Assembly (NCBI GenBank): GCA_030151725.1
Contig: JASLDD010000147.1
Location: 1 to 17,036, forward strand
Reading direction: 5' to 3'
Source of the DNA: Solirubrobacteraceae bacterium
GTDB taxonomy: Bacteria > Actinomycetota > Thermoleophilia > Solirubrobacterales > Solirubrobacteraceae
DNA length: 17,036 nucleotides
The notes below the pieces were generated by a model. The model was not told where the DNA came from. It was given only the letters and a program-made list of their open reading frames with translations, and did no database searches. The position numbers and the translations under genes were made by a program. Below, piece by piece: positions 7,022 to 14,237 of the stretch; positions within the stretch are counted from its first letter, which is position 1; each line of letters begins with the position of its first letter.

Positions 7022-8307
7022 AGCGCCGCCAGGTCCTCCGTGAAGGAGGGATAGGACACAGCGGCGGCGTCCATGCCAATCACCTCTACGCCCTCGCGCG
7101 AGGCAAGCCCGGCAATCGCGCCGACCATGGCCATGCGGTGATCGCCCAAGGCGTCGATGGTGCCGCCGCGAAGACCACCGGTGCCGCGTACGACGAAGCC
7201 ATCGGGCGTCGCCTCGATGTCCGCTCCCAGCCCCCCCAGCCCATCGACCACGCCGGCGATCCTGTCGATCTCCTTGACGCGCAGCTCCTGAGCGCCACGC
7301 ACGACGGTCTCGCCCTCGGCAAAGCAGCCCAGCAGCGCCACCAGCGGCAGCTCATCGATCGCCATTGGCACCTCCTCGGGCTCGACGACGGTGCCCTCCA
7401 GGGCGCCGTGGGCGACGTCTAGGTCGCTGACTGGCTCCTCGGGGATGAGCTCTCCGCTCTCGTCCTCGAGGTCCCCGAGAACTATGCCCTTCATCCTGCG
7501 CACGATGCGAAGGAAGCCGGTGCGCGTCCAGTTGACGCCGACATCGCTGAGCAACAGGCGCGAGCCGGGCACGAGCACGCCGGCGGCGATGAGAAAGGCG
7601 GCAGAGCTGGGGTCGCCGGGGATGCGCAGCGGCTCGAGCACGAGCTCATCGGCGTTGACCACCGTCACGTGGCGTCCGTTTCGGTGGATGGGCACGCCGG
7701 CGCGTAGCAACATGCGCTCGGTGTGATCGCGGCTGCGTGCGGGCTCGCCCACGGTGGTGGCGCCGTCGGCGGCGAGGGCAGCGAGCAGGATGCAGGACTT
7801 GATCTGGGCGCTTGCCACGTCCAGCTCGTAGGAGATGGCGCGCAGCCGTGCGCCGTGCACGACGAATGGGGCGAAGCGCCCGTCGCGAGCGTCCAGCTCG
7901 GCGCCCATCTGGCGCAGGGGCGTGGCGATGCGGTCGACGGGCCGGCGGCGAATGGACTCGTCGCCGTCGAGCGTGAACGTGCGTCCCTCCTGGGCGGCGA
8001 GCCAACCGGGCAGCAGCCGCAAGAGCGTCCCGGCGTTGCCGACATCGATCGGACCGTCGGGCTCGCGCGCCTCGCGCATGCCGGTCCCGCGCACGACGAC
8101 CTCCTCGCCGTTGGCCTCCACGAGGGCGCCCAGCGCGCGGACGGCTTCGAGCGTGGAGTCGGTGTCGGCGGCGCGAAGGTAGCGCTCGATCCGCACGGGC
8201 TCGCTGGCCATGGCGCCGAGCAGGGCCGCGCGGTGAGAGATGGACTTGTCAGGCGGAGGGCTCAGCTCTCCGGTCAGTCCGCGGGCGGGCTCGAAACGGG
8301 CGTTCAT
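7012..8307 (-). CDS. aroA: 3-phosphoshikimate 1-carboxyvinyltransferase (EPSP synthase)
   Basis: AroA transfers enolpyruvyl from PEP to shikimate 3-phosphate, the sixth shikimate step. I start it at the ATG at 8305-8307 (431 residues) because AGGGGG lies 6 nt upstream; the ATG at 8322, overlapping the tyrA stop, is the alternative and adds five residues. Landmarks are PPPDKSISHRA (17-27), DVGNAGTLLRLLPG (88-101), RRPVDRIATPLRQMGA (121-136), SAQIKSCILLAAL (166-178), HTERML (195-200), GDPSSAAF (231-238) and GDHRMAM (388-394). The loop that binds PEP and glyphosate reads GTLLRLL rather than the GTAMRPL of E. coli, closer to class II enzymes of the Bacillus type. The gene sits between tyrA (4 nt overlap if the upstream ATG is used) and cmk (10 nt overlap), clearly one operon. 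Confidence 0.96.
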   Translation of the reverse strand: MNARFEPARGLTGELSPPPDKSISHRAALLGAMASEPVRIERYLRAADTDSTLEAVRALGALVEANGEEVVVRGTGMREAREPDGPIDVGNAGTLLRLLPGWLAAQEGRTFTLDGDESIRRRPVDRIATPLRQMGAELDARDGRFAPFVVHGARLRAISYELDVASAQIKSCILLAALAADGATTVGEPARSRDHTERMLLRAGVPIHRNGRHVTVVNADELVLEPLRIPGDPSSAAFLIAAGVLVPGSRLLLSDVGVNWTRTGFLRIVRRMKGIVLGDLEDESGELIPEEPVSDLDVAHGALEGTVVEPEEVPMAIDELPLVALLGCFAEGETVVRGAQELRVKEIDRIAGVVDGLGGLGADIEATPDGFVVRGTGGLRGGTIDALGDHRMAMVGAIAGLASREGVEVIGMDAAAVSYPSFTEDLAALCS

Positions 8308-8313
8308 GGGCAG

Positions 8314-8319
8314 CCCCCT
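8314..8319 (-). promoter_or_regulatory. Shine-Dalgarno that selects the downstream aroA start
   Basis: AGGGGG on the minus strand lies 6 nt before the ATG at 8305-8307 and inside the short extension that would follow the ATG at 8320-8322. This favours the shorter AroA. Confidence 0.5.
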
Positions 8320-9404
8320 CATGCTCGCACGACTGGGAAGCCGAGGCCGGCAATGAGCCCCTGAGCGCTGTCTGAATGGGCATCTCCGCGGACCCAGAGC
8401 GCGACCGATCCCTGGCTTTGGTCCTCGGAGGGCGAGAGGGCCATGTCGATGATGTTCACGCCGGCATGTCCGAGCGCGAGGGCGATCTCAGCGATCACGC
8501 CGGGCCGATTGGGCACCGACGCCCGCAGCTCGTGGACAGGCTCCCCCCCTGCCCCCGCAGAGCCCGACCCGAGCAGGGCATCGCGGTCGGTGCGGGCGCG
8601 CTCGTTCCAGGCGGTGATGGCCGGCGCCTGGACCTCGGCCAGCCAACCACGCACCTCGCTCAGGCGCGCCGAGAGCTCGTCGATGCCGGCGATGAGCGCG
8701 TGGCGGTTGGACATGTAGATGTCGGTCCAGATCGCGCTGTTGGCACCGGCCACGCGAGTGGCGTCGCGAAAGCTCGGCCCCACGGCGGGCAGCCGGCGCG
8801 AGCGCTCGTCCTCTCCCAACAGACCGGCTGCCTGCGTGACAAGCACGTTTGCGAGCACGTGCGGCAGATGGGAGACGCAGGCCATGAGGCGGTCGTGGGT
8901 CTTGGGGTCGATTGCGGTGGGACGGGCCTGGAGGGCCACCAGCAGCCGGTGAAGGCGCTCGTAGAGCACGCCCGAGGTGCCTGCTCCGGGCGTCAGGTAC
9001 CAGGTGGCGCCGTCGAAAAGGTCGGCGCGCGCGTGCTCCACACCGGCGGTCTCGGCGCCGGCGAGAGGGTGCCCGCCGACGAAGCGCTCGTCGGCTGCGA
9101 CCTCGGCGAGCGGCTGCTTGGTGGAGCCGACGTCGCTGACCACACAGTCGGGACCCGCGCATGAGAGCGCCAGGCGCACGGTCTCGGCGAGCGCTGAGAC
9201 GGGCGTGGCGACGAACACGACCTCGGCGCCGTCGAGGGCGCCCCTCATGTCGGTGGCCTGCTCGTCGATGGCTCCCAGCTCGAGTGCCTTGGCGCACACA
9301 TTCTCGTCGGGGTCATACCCGCACACGTGCGCGCCCGTCAGCGCGCGGGCAGCGAGACCGATCGAACCTCCGATCAGCCCCACGCCAAGGATCGCGACCC
9401 TCAA
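8319..9404 (-). CDS. tyrA: Prephenate dehydrogenase with C-terminal ACT domain
   Basis: TyrA oxidises and decarboxylates prephenate to 4-hydroxyphenylpyruvate, the committed step to tyrosine. The start is TTG at 9402-9404, 25 bp after the aroF stop, because the Rossmann motif GVGLIGGSIG begins at residue 7; length 361. The Asp at the end of the second strand (GYDPDEN, D31) points to NAD rather than NADP. Other landmarks are DVGSTKQP (91-98), GGHPLAGAETAG (110-121) and the catalytic region ACVSHLPHVLANVL with H179 and H182. Residues about 290-361 (LRASVPNRPGVIAEIALAL) form an ACT domain, which in relatives binds tyrosine for feedback inhibition. The same frame stays open to 9581, but that part lies inside aroF in another frame and is a shadow. 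Confidence 0.94.
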   Translation of the reverse strand: MRVAILGVGLIGGSIGLAARALTGAHVCGYDPDENVCAKALELGAIDEQATDMRGALDGAEVVFVATPVSALAETVRLALSCAGPDCVVSDVGSTKQPLAEVAADERFVGGHPLAGAETAGVEHARADLFDGATWYLTPGAGTSGVLYERLHRLLVALQARPTAIDPKTHDRLMACVSHLPHVLANVLVTQAAGLLGEDERSRRLPAVGPSFRDATRVAGANSAIWTDIYMSNRHALIAGIDELSARLSEVRGWLAEVQAPAITAWNERARTDRDALLGSGSAGAGGEPVHELRASVPNRPGVIAEIALALGHAGVNIIDMALSPSEDQSQGSVALWVRGDAHSDSAQGLIAGLGFPVVRA

Positions 9405-9429
9405 GAAGCCTGCCTGGCAGCGCGATCCA

Positions 9430-10467
9430 TCAGACGGCGCTGAGAGCCTTTCCGGCCACTTCGGCGGTGCGCTGAACGGTTGCGGCGAACTCGCCGAACG
9501 TGTCAGCCAGAAGCGCCTGCGGCCCGTCGCATACGGCCTCGTCGGGGTTGGGGTGAACCTCGACGATGATGCCGTCCGCACCTGCAGCGGCTGCGGCCAG
9601 CGACAGCGGCAGCACGAGATCGCGCCGTCCAGCGGCGTGGCTCGGATCGACGATCACGGGTAGGTGTGTGAGCTCCTTGAGGATCGGCACGGCCATGATG
9701 TCGAGCGTGGTGCGGCGATGGTCGGTCTCGAAGGTGCGTATGCCGCGCTCGCAGAGCATGACGCTGGGGTTGCCCTCCTTGAGGATGTACTCGGCGGCCA
9801 TCAACAGCTCATCGAGCGTGGCGGAGAGGCCGCGCTTGAGCAGGGCGGGACGCCCCGAGCGCCCGATCTCGCTGAGCAGTGGGTAGTTCTGCATGTTACG
9901 GGCGCCGATCTGGATCACGTCGGCGACCTCGAGCACATCGTCGATGTCGCGCAGGTCCATCAACTCGGTGACGATCGGCAGCCCGGTCTCGGCCTTGGCC
10001 TCGGCGAGCAGCTTGAGCCCCTCCTGGCCGAGCCCCTGGAAGGCGTAGGGAGATGTGCGGGGCTTGTAGGCGCCGCCTCGCAGCAGCGTCACACCGGCGT
10101 CGCGCACCACGCGCGAGGTATGCAGGGTCTGCTCGCGCGATTCGACCGTGCAGGGTCCTGCGATAAGCGCGAAGTGGTCGCCACCGATCTTGCGGCCCTG
10201 GATGTCGAGGACGGTGCGCTCGCCGTGGCGGATCTGCGTGGAGGCGAGCTTGTAGGGCTTGAGGATCGGCACGAGACGATCGACTCCAGGCTGTCCCTCG
10301 AGGCCAAGGCTTTCGATGTTGACGTCCTGCTCGACGTCGCCGATGGCACCGATCACGGTGAGGCGGGCGCCCTTGATGGGGTGCGCGAGCGCCCCGGCCT
10401 GCTCGATCTTCTCAATGACCGCTCCGATCTCCTCATCGGTGGCGGACTCTCTCATAACGATCATCAT
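9430..10467 (-). CDS. aroF: 3-deoxy-7-phosphoheptulonate (DAHP) synthase, type I-beta
   Basis: This enzyme condenses PEP with erythrose 4-phosphate, the entry step of the shikimate pathway. From the ATG at 10465-10467 the protein has 345 residues; AAAGGA (10475-10480) is 7 nt upstream, better than for the TTG one codon earlier. Residues about 1-65 form a ferredoxin-like domain as in the Thermotoga enzyme, where it mediates feedback inhibition by Tyr and Phe. The barrel has IAGPCTVES (102-110), LLRGGAYKPRTSPYAFQG (128-145), IQIGARNMQN (185-194), KRG (211-213) and DPSHAAGRR (274-282). Expected metal ligands are C106, H277, E303 and D314. It is preceded by a 389 bp gap with an aromatic-rich leader peptide and hairpins, so attenuation control is likely. 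The symbol aroF is by function; aroG is equally used. Confidence 0.96.
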   Translation of the reverse strand: MMIVMRESATDEEIGAVIEKIEQAGALAHPIKGARLTVIGAIGDVEQDVNIESLGLEGQPGVDRLVPILKPYKLASTQIRHGERTVLDIQGRKIGGDHFALIAGPCTVESREQTLHTSRVVRDAGVTLLRGGAYKPRTSPYAFQGLGQEGLKLLAEAKAETGLPIVTELMDLRDIDDVLEVADVIQIGARNMQNYPLLSEIGRSGRPALLKRGLSATLDELLMAAEYILKEGNPSVMLCERGIRTFETDHRRTTLDIMAVPILKELTHLPVIVDPSHAAGRRDLVLPLSLAAAAAGADGIIVEVHPNPDEAVCDGPQALLADTFGEFAATVQRTAEVAGKALSAV

Positions 10468-10474
10468 CAACTTG

Positions 10475-10480
10475 TCCTTT
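10475..10480 (-). promoter_or_regulatory. Shine-Dalgarno of aroF
   Basis: AAAGGA on the minus strand, 7 nt before the ATG at 10465-10467. It selects ATG over the adjacent TTG at 10468-10470. Confidence 0.55.
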
Positions 10481-10532
10481 CAGTGACGCCTGGGCATGTT
10501 AGAGGTGCTGGGTATCCCCGGAGATGAGCTCA

Positions 10533-10548
10533 CGACGGCGTGCCGTCG
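10533..10548 (-). terminator. Hairpin in the aroF leader, candidate attenuator stem
   Basis: CGACGG / CCGTCG, a perfect GC-rich 6 bp stem with a 4 nt loop, 65 bp before the aroF start and about 110 bp after the leader peptide stop. There is no T-run after it on the minus strand, so it is not a classical intrinsic terminator; actinobacterial terminators often lack one. It could end transcription when the leader peptide is translated freely. That role is inference. Confidence 0.35.
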
Positions 10549-10563
10549 AAGGGGCCGCGAGGA

Positions 10564-10580
10564 GGGCGCAGGATGCACCC
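10564..10580 (-). other. Hairpin in the aroF leader RNA
   Basis: On the minus strand GGGTGCA and TGCGCCC pair over seven positions, counting one G-T wobble, with a 3 nt loop. It lies between the leader peptide and the stem at 10533-10548, and may be an intermediate or anti-terminator element of the attenuator. Confidence 0.35.
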
Positions 10581-10594
10581 CGGGAGTGGCGCTC

Positions 10595-10612
10595 GGCTCC
10601 AGCGAAAGAGCC
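10595..10612 (-). other. Hairpin in the aroF leader RNA
   Basis: GGCTC pairs with GAGCC (5 bp, 8 nt loop). It lies about 50-65 nt after the leader peptide stop and is one of several competing stems in the aroF leader; weak on its own. Confidence 0.25.
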
Positions 10613-10645
10613 CGGTGCGGCCGCCAACACCCGCTCGCGCACGGG

Positions 10646-10673
10646 GGCGACCGAAGCGCCTAGCTAAATCGCC
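10646..10673 (-). promoter_or_regulatory. Switchable stem at the end of the leader peptide
   Basis: On the minus strand GGCGA (10669-10673), within the Trp26-Arg27 codons of the leader peptide, can pair with TCGCC (10646-10650). The same TCGCC segment can instead pair with GGCG (10657-10660) at and just after the leader stop codon. A ribosome stalled on the Tyr or Trp codons would cover the first partner and favour the second. This is the logic of an attenuator, inferred from sequence only. Confidence 0.4.
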
Positions 10674-10749
10674 AGGCGTAACGGAATGACCAGTCGGCAT
10701 ACGCGCGAAGGCTGCAGGTTGATGCGGTTGCCGTTGAGCTCATGGCCAT
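10660..10749 (-). CDS. Aromatic-rich leader peptide of aroF (candidate attenuator)
   Basis: This is a 29-codon frame in the 389 bp gap between hisC and aroF, ending 192 bp before aroF. The N-terminal half is Ser/Thr/Ala-rich; the last 13 residues read YADWSFRYAWRFS, with Tyr at 17 and 24, Trp at 20 and 26, Phe at 22 and 28. Six aromatic residues in the final 13, just before the stop and ahead of hairpins and a DAHP synthase gene, fit a leader peptide sensing all three products of the pathway. AAAGGT (10756-10761) lies 6 nt before the ATG at 10747-10749; a second ATG (codon 3) has AAGGA 5 nt upstream. The principle is that of trpL and pheL; from memory, a leader before aroF has also been described in Corynebacterium. 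An overlapping second frame has no aromatic bias. Confidence 0.7.
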   Translation of the reverse strand: MAMSSTATASTCSLRAYADWSFRYAWRFS

Positions 10750-10758
10750 CCTTCGACC

Positions 10759-10787
10759 TTTGTAGCAGACAGAGCCTCCTCGGTAAA
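10759..10787 (-). promoter_or_regulatory. Possible promoter of the aroF leader transcript
   Basis: On the minus strand TTTACC (10782-10787, four of six to TTGACA), a 17 bp spacer, and TACAAA (10759-10764, four of six to TATAAT). The predicted transcript would start only a few bases before the leader ATG at 10749, which would leave the AAAGGT site out of the mRNA. Either the leader is translated with almost no leader RNA or from its second ATG, or the true promoter lies further up. Confidence 0.3.
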
Positions 10788-10859
10788 GCATTTGGGAGAC
10801 AACTTCGCCAGATGCCCCGAACGGATCTCCAGCCGCCGGTCTCCGTGGTGGGGCGCCGC

Positions 10860-11960
10860 TCAGGGCGTGACGGCGAGCGCCAGCACCTCTGCGAGCGCGT
10901 CCAGGAAGCGCCTGTTCTCCTCGGGTAGCCCATAGGTGACGCGCAGCGCAGGGGTGGTGCTGCCAAGCGCTGCGCCCGCCCGCACGAGCACCCCCCGCTC
11001 TTCCAGGCCGCGCATCACAGCATCCTCGTCGCGATCCTCGCCGAGGTCGACCCAGCAGAAGTTGGCCTGCGACTCGGCCACGTGCAGCCCGAGGGCGGTC
11101 AGGCGCTCGTCCATGGAGATCCGCTCGGCGACAGTGCGGGCGACGCGTTCTTCGACGCTGTCCTGATGGGCGAGCGCCTCGAGCGCGGCGGCCTGAGCGA
11201 GGGCGTTGCAGAAGAAGGGCTGGCGCACCTGATCGAGCGCCCGCGGCAGCTCGGCGGAGCCACACAGGGCAAAGCCCACGCGCAGCCCGCACAGGCCATG
11301 GACCTTTGAGAAGGTGCGCAGCAAGGCGAGGTTGGGGTGAGCGCCAAGCAGCTCGATGGAGGCGTCGGGATCGTCGAGCAGGTTGAACTCGCAGTAGGCC
11401 TCGTCGAGGATCACGCACACATGCGGCGGGGCCTCGTCGAGGAAGGCGGCGATGTCGGCGAGCGGGACGGCGGTGGAGGTGGGGTTATTGGGGTTGCAGA
11501 GGAGCACGAGCCGCGTGGCGACGGTGATCTCGCGCAGCATCGCCGGCAGGTCGTGGCACGCGTGTTGATCGAGCGCGACGGTCACCGCCCGCGCGCCAGA
11601 CGCCGCGGCGAGGTGGGGGTAGACGGAGAAGGACGGCCACGCGTAGACGACCTCGGCGCCGGGTTCCAGCAGCGCCTCTCCGGCGGCGAGCAGGATGTCG
11701 CAGGAGCCGTTGCCGATCGCGATCCGCTCGCCGGGTACGCTATAGCGCTCGCTGAGGCGTTTGCGCAGCAGCGAGTTGGTGGGGTCGGGATAGCGGTTCA
11801 GGTTGGGCAGCGCCCGGTCGATGGCGGCGCGCACCTCGGGCAGGGGCTCAAACGGCGACTCATTGCTGGCCAGGCGCACGAGCGGCTCCTGCTGGGCGTA
11901 GCCGCCGGCGGCGGGGTACGTGGGGATGCGCCGGATGCGCTGCGAGAACTCGATTGCCAC
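10860..11960 (-). CDS. hisC: Histidinol-phosphate / aromatic aminotransferase (HisC family)
   Basis: This is a 366-residue PLP aminotransferase of fold type I. The N-terminal LASNESPFEP (30-39) is the HisC signature. PLP contacts are visible: NPNNPT (156-161), DEAY (186-189) and the lysine in TFSKVHGLCGLRVGF (K219). R354-like contacts lie near ALRVTYGLPEENRRFLDAL at the C-terminus. HisC acts in histidine synthesis, but homologues in an aroH-tyrA-aroA context often transaminate 4-hydroxyphenylpyruvate and phenylpyruvate, and no other his genes are here, so an aromatic role is likely (inference). The start is GTG at 11958-11960. A GAAGGG abuts it, too close for an ideal ribosome site, and no other in-frame start exists nearby. 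It is 59 bp after aroH. Confidence 0.93.
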   Translation of the reverse strand: MAIEFSQRIRRIPTYPAAGGYAQQEPLVRLASNESPFEPLPEVRAAIDRALPNLNRYPDPTNSLLRKRLSERYSVPGERIAIGNGSCDILLAAGEALLEPGAEVVYAWPSFSVYPHLAAASGARAVTVALDQHACHDLPAMLREITVATRLVLLCNPNNPTSTAVPLADIAAFLDEAPPHVCVILDEAYCEFNLLDDPDASIELLGAHPNLALLRTFSKVHGLCGLRVGFALCGSAELPRALDQVRQPFFCNALAQAAALEALAHQDSVEERVARTVAERISMDERLTALGLHVAESQANFCWVDLGEDRDEDAVMRGLEERGVLVRAGAALGSTTPALRVTYGLPEENRRFLDALAEVLALAVTP

Positions 11961-12019
11961 CCCTTCATTGTGACGGGCCGGGAGAGCAGGCGGCGGGTGA
12001 CCGGTCTCCGGCGCAGCGT

Positions 12020-12385
12020 TTATTGGGCGGAGCTGATGTCGGAGCGCAGGGCGCTTGCCTCACCGAGGTAGACATGCGCCGGCTCGTGCTCGTGGTCTGC
12101 GTGGTAATGGATGAGCACGCGAATAACGCGGGGCATGGAGCGGGGAACGGGGATCTCCTGGGCGCACAGCAGGGGCACACGCTCGAACCCCAGCGCGCGC
12201 GCTGCGACGGCGGGAAACTCGGCGTTGAGGTCCTTGGTGGCAGTGAAGATGCAGCTGACCACGCGCTCGGGATCGAGCTGGTTGCGCACCATGATCTGCT
12301 GCATCAGCTCGCTAGTGGCATCCAGTATGTCCTTGGCGTCGTTGCGCTCGACGCTGGTGGCGCCACGGAGGGCGAACAGTCGCAT
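12020..12385 (-). CDS. aroH: Chorismate mutase, AroH type
   Basis: AroH rearranges chorismate to prephenate, the branch point to Phe and Tyr. The protein has 121 residues, the size of the Bacillus subtilis monofunctional enzyme, a trimeric alpha/beta barrel unlike the all-helical AroQ form. Active-site residues match that enzyme: R7 (LRGATSVERND), C74 and E77 (PLLCAQE), R89 (VIRVLIHY) and Y106 (HVYLGEA). The start is the ATG at 12383-12385, since homologues begin a few residues before RGAT; the frame is open further upstream to 12532, but that part lies inside rluB and is a shadow. It follows rluB by 14 bp with only a weak Shine-Dalgarno, and its product feeds TyrA encoded two genes further on. 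Confidence 0.95.
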   Translation of the reverse strand: MRLFALRGATSVERNDAKDILDATSELMQQIMVRNQLDPERVVSCIFTATKDLNAEFPAVAARALGFERVPLLCAQEIPVPRSMPRVIRVLIHYHADHEHEPAHVYLGEASALRSDISSAQ

Positions 12386-12399
12386 TGGGCTCGATTCTG

Positions 12400-13095
12400 T
12401 CAGAGCTCCCGCATCCGCTCGGCCTCGGCCTCGCTTAGGCGTCTGTGGGCGCCCAGCTCGAGACCACCCAGGGCGAGCGGGCCAAAGCGGATCCGCTGAA
12501 GCTCGAGGACGGGATGACCGACGGCCTCGCACATGCGCCGCACCTGACGATTGCGCCCCTCGCTGATCGTCAGCTCGATCTCGCGAGAGCTGACCCGGCG
12601 AACCTTCGCCGGCGCTGTCGGCCCGTCATCCAGCTGCACGCCCACACGCAGGGCATCGAGGGCATCCGCTCCGATCGGGCCGCCGCGCATGGTCGCGCGG
12701 TAGGTCTTGGGGACTTCGAAGCTAGGGTGCATGAGGCGGTTGGCTAGCTCGCCGTCGTTGGTGAGCAGGATCAGGCCGCTGGTGTCGATGTCGAGCCGTC
12801 CGACGGGATACAGCCGCAGCCCACCCGCGGGGACGAGGTCGATGACGGTGGGCCGACCGTGAGTGTCGCTTGCGCTCGAGACCACGCCGACGGGCTTGTT
12901 GAGCGCGTAGAGCACCCGCGGCTCGGGCCCGGACAGAGGACGTCCGTCGACGACGACCCCGCTTTCGTCGCCCACGTCGCGTGCAGGGTCGGTGACGATC
13001 TTGCCACCCACGCTGACGCGTCCTTCGGCGATGAGCTTCTCGGCTGAGCGCCTGGAGGCGACGCCCGCGTGAGCGATGAACTTGGCTAGCCGCAT
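12400..13095 (-). CDS. rluB: rRNA pseudouridine synthase, RluB/RsuA family
   Basis: This is a 231-residue cytosolic enzyme that converts a specific uridine of rRNA to pseudouridine. Residues 2-45 are an S4 RNA-binding domain (LAKFIAHAGVASRRSAEKLI, shortened here). The catalytic domain has LNKPVGVVSS (65-74) and the GRLDIDTSGLILL motif with catalytic Asp at 102; the C-terminal EGRNRQVRRM motif is also present. The gene lies in the scpA-scpB-rluB neighbourhood common in Gram-positives, which points to the RluB (23S) branch rather than RsuA, though the exact target base is inference. The start is the ATG at 13093-13095 rather than an upstream in-frame one at 13134. It is transcribed divergently from rlmN across a 68 bp gap. 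Confidence 0.92.
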   Translation of the reverse strand: MRLAKFIAHAGVASRRSAEKLIAEGRVSVGGKIVTDPARDVGDESGVVVDGRPLSGPEPRVLYALNKPVGVVSSASDTHGRPTVIDLVPAGGLRLYPVGRLDIDTSGLILLTNDGELANRLMHPSFEVPKTYRATMRGGPIGADALDALRVGVQLDDGPTAPAKVRRVSSREIELTISEGRNRQVRRMCEAVGHPVLELQRIRFGPLALGGLELGAHRRLSEAEAERMREL

Positions 13096-13163
13096 GGCGA
13101 GGCGTCGGCAATGGGGTGCATGGGCTGCAACCATAGGAGCACAGCCCGCCTCAGCTGGAACCC

Positions 13164-14216
13164 ATGGACATCAACAAGCTCGAGCAGATCCTCGCCGACA
13201 GCGGCCAGCCCCGTTTCCGCGCCCGCCAGGTGTGGGCGTGGACGGCGCGCGGGGTGAGCGGCTATGAGGAGATGACAGACATCCCGGCGGAGCTGCGCGA
13301 GGAGCTTGCGCGCGAGCTGCCGTTCTCGAGCCTGGCGCTGTCCGATGAAGCTCATTCGAGCGACGGCACCGTGAAGGCCCTGTTTGCGACGGCTGACGGG
13401 CGGCCGCTGGAGGCGGTGTTGATGCGCTTCAAGGACGGGCGACGCTCGATCTGCGTGTCATCCCAATCGGGATGTCCGCTGACGTGCAGCTTCTGTGCCA
13501 CGGGAGCGATGCGCTTCGCTCGCAACCTGAGCGCATCGGAGATCCTCGATCAGGCGCTTCACTTCAGGCGCATCGAAGCGATCGACCACTGCGTGTTCAT
13601 GGGAATGGGCGAGCCGATGCTGAACCTCGACGCGGTGCTTGGGGCCTGCGAGCGGCTCCCCGACCTGGGGGTTACGCACCGCCGCACCACGATCTCGACA
13701 GTGGGCTGGATCCCGGGGATCGAACGGCTGGCCGAGAGCGACATGCCGGTGCGCCTGGCGCTGTCGCTGCATGCGGCAGATGAAGCCCTGCGCACGGAGT
13801 TGATGCCGGTCAACGAGCGCTACCCGCTGGCTGAGGTGCTGGAAGCGTGCCACGCTTTCTACGAGCGCAAGCGCCGGCGCATATTCATCGAGTACGTGAT
13901 GCTGGCGGGCGTCAACGACCGCTACGAGCAGGCCCTGCAGCTGGCCCGGGCGCTGACGCGCGGCGGATCGACGGGCAGCGCTGCTCGCTCTCAGCAGCCT
14001 GTCTACAAGGTCAACCTGATCCCCTACAACCCGAGCCACGCAGACGGCAACGCGATTGCGGCGGGGCCGGCGAGGTTCGAGGGCTCGAGCCGGGAGTCGA
14101 TCGCGGCGTTCCGCGCGGCGCTGGAAGCTCAGGGGGTCCCGGTCACTGTGCGCCTAACGCGGGGACGGGACATCGCGGCGGCGTGCGGTCAGCTGGCAGC
14201 CCGAGCGGCAGCCTGA
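13164..14216 (+). CDS. rlmN: Dual-specificity RNA methyltransferase RlmN (radical SAM)
   Basis: RlmN methylates C2 of adenosine 2503 in 23S rRNA and A37 of some tRNAs. The protein has 350 residues. The radical-SAM cluster is C104, C108 and C111 in SGCPLTCSFCATGA. The two catalytic Cys of the ping-pong mechanism are present: C97 (SICVSSQ) and C341 (RGRDIAAACGQL). GMGEPMLNLD (about 150-159) is the SAM-binding loop and EYVMLAGVND (about 246-255) is also typical. This is the only plus-strand gene in the window. The ATG has only a GGA 5 nt upstream. It converges on scpB; the gap between them holds a hairpin-rich repeat element that may also end transcription. Confidence 0.96.
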   Translation: MDINKLEQILADSGQPRFRARQVWAWTARGVSGYEEMTDIPAELREELARELPFSSLALSDEAHSSDGTVKALFATADGRPLEAVLMRFKDGRRSICVSSQSGCPLTCSFCATGAMRFARNLSASEILDQALHFRRIEAIDHCVFMGMGEPMLNLDAVLGACERLPDLGVTHRRTTISTVGWIPGIERLAESDMPVRLALSLHAADEALRTELMPVNERYPLAEVLEACHAFYERKRRRIFIEYVMLAGVNDRYEQALQLARALTRGGSTGSAARSQQPVYKVNLIPYNPSHADGNAIAAGPARFEGSSRESIAAFRAALEAQGVPVTVRLTRGRDIAAACGQLAARAAA

Positions 14217-14237
14217 TGACCGAGCGGCAGCTGAGGA

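Noticed and set aside
9405..9581. N-terminal extension of tyrA into aroF
   Set aside because: The extra 59 residues overlap aroF in another frame and match no TyrA N-terminus; the Rossmann motif should lie near residue 7.
9664..10527. 287-codon open frame on the plus strand opposite aroF
   Set aside because: It is antisense to a complete DAHP synthase and its aroF leader; no recognisable domain or ribosome site.
10664..10780. Second leader-like frame overlapping the aromatic leader peptide, after an AGGAGG at about 10774-10779
   Set aside because: It would need a CTG start and has no aromatic or other codon bias, so the frame ending in the aromatic-rich stretch is preferred.
11337..12071. 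244-codon open frame on the plus strand opposite hisC
   Set aside because: Gly/Val-rich antisense shadow of hisC; no motif.
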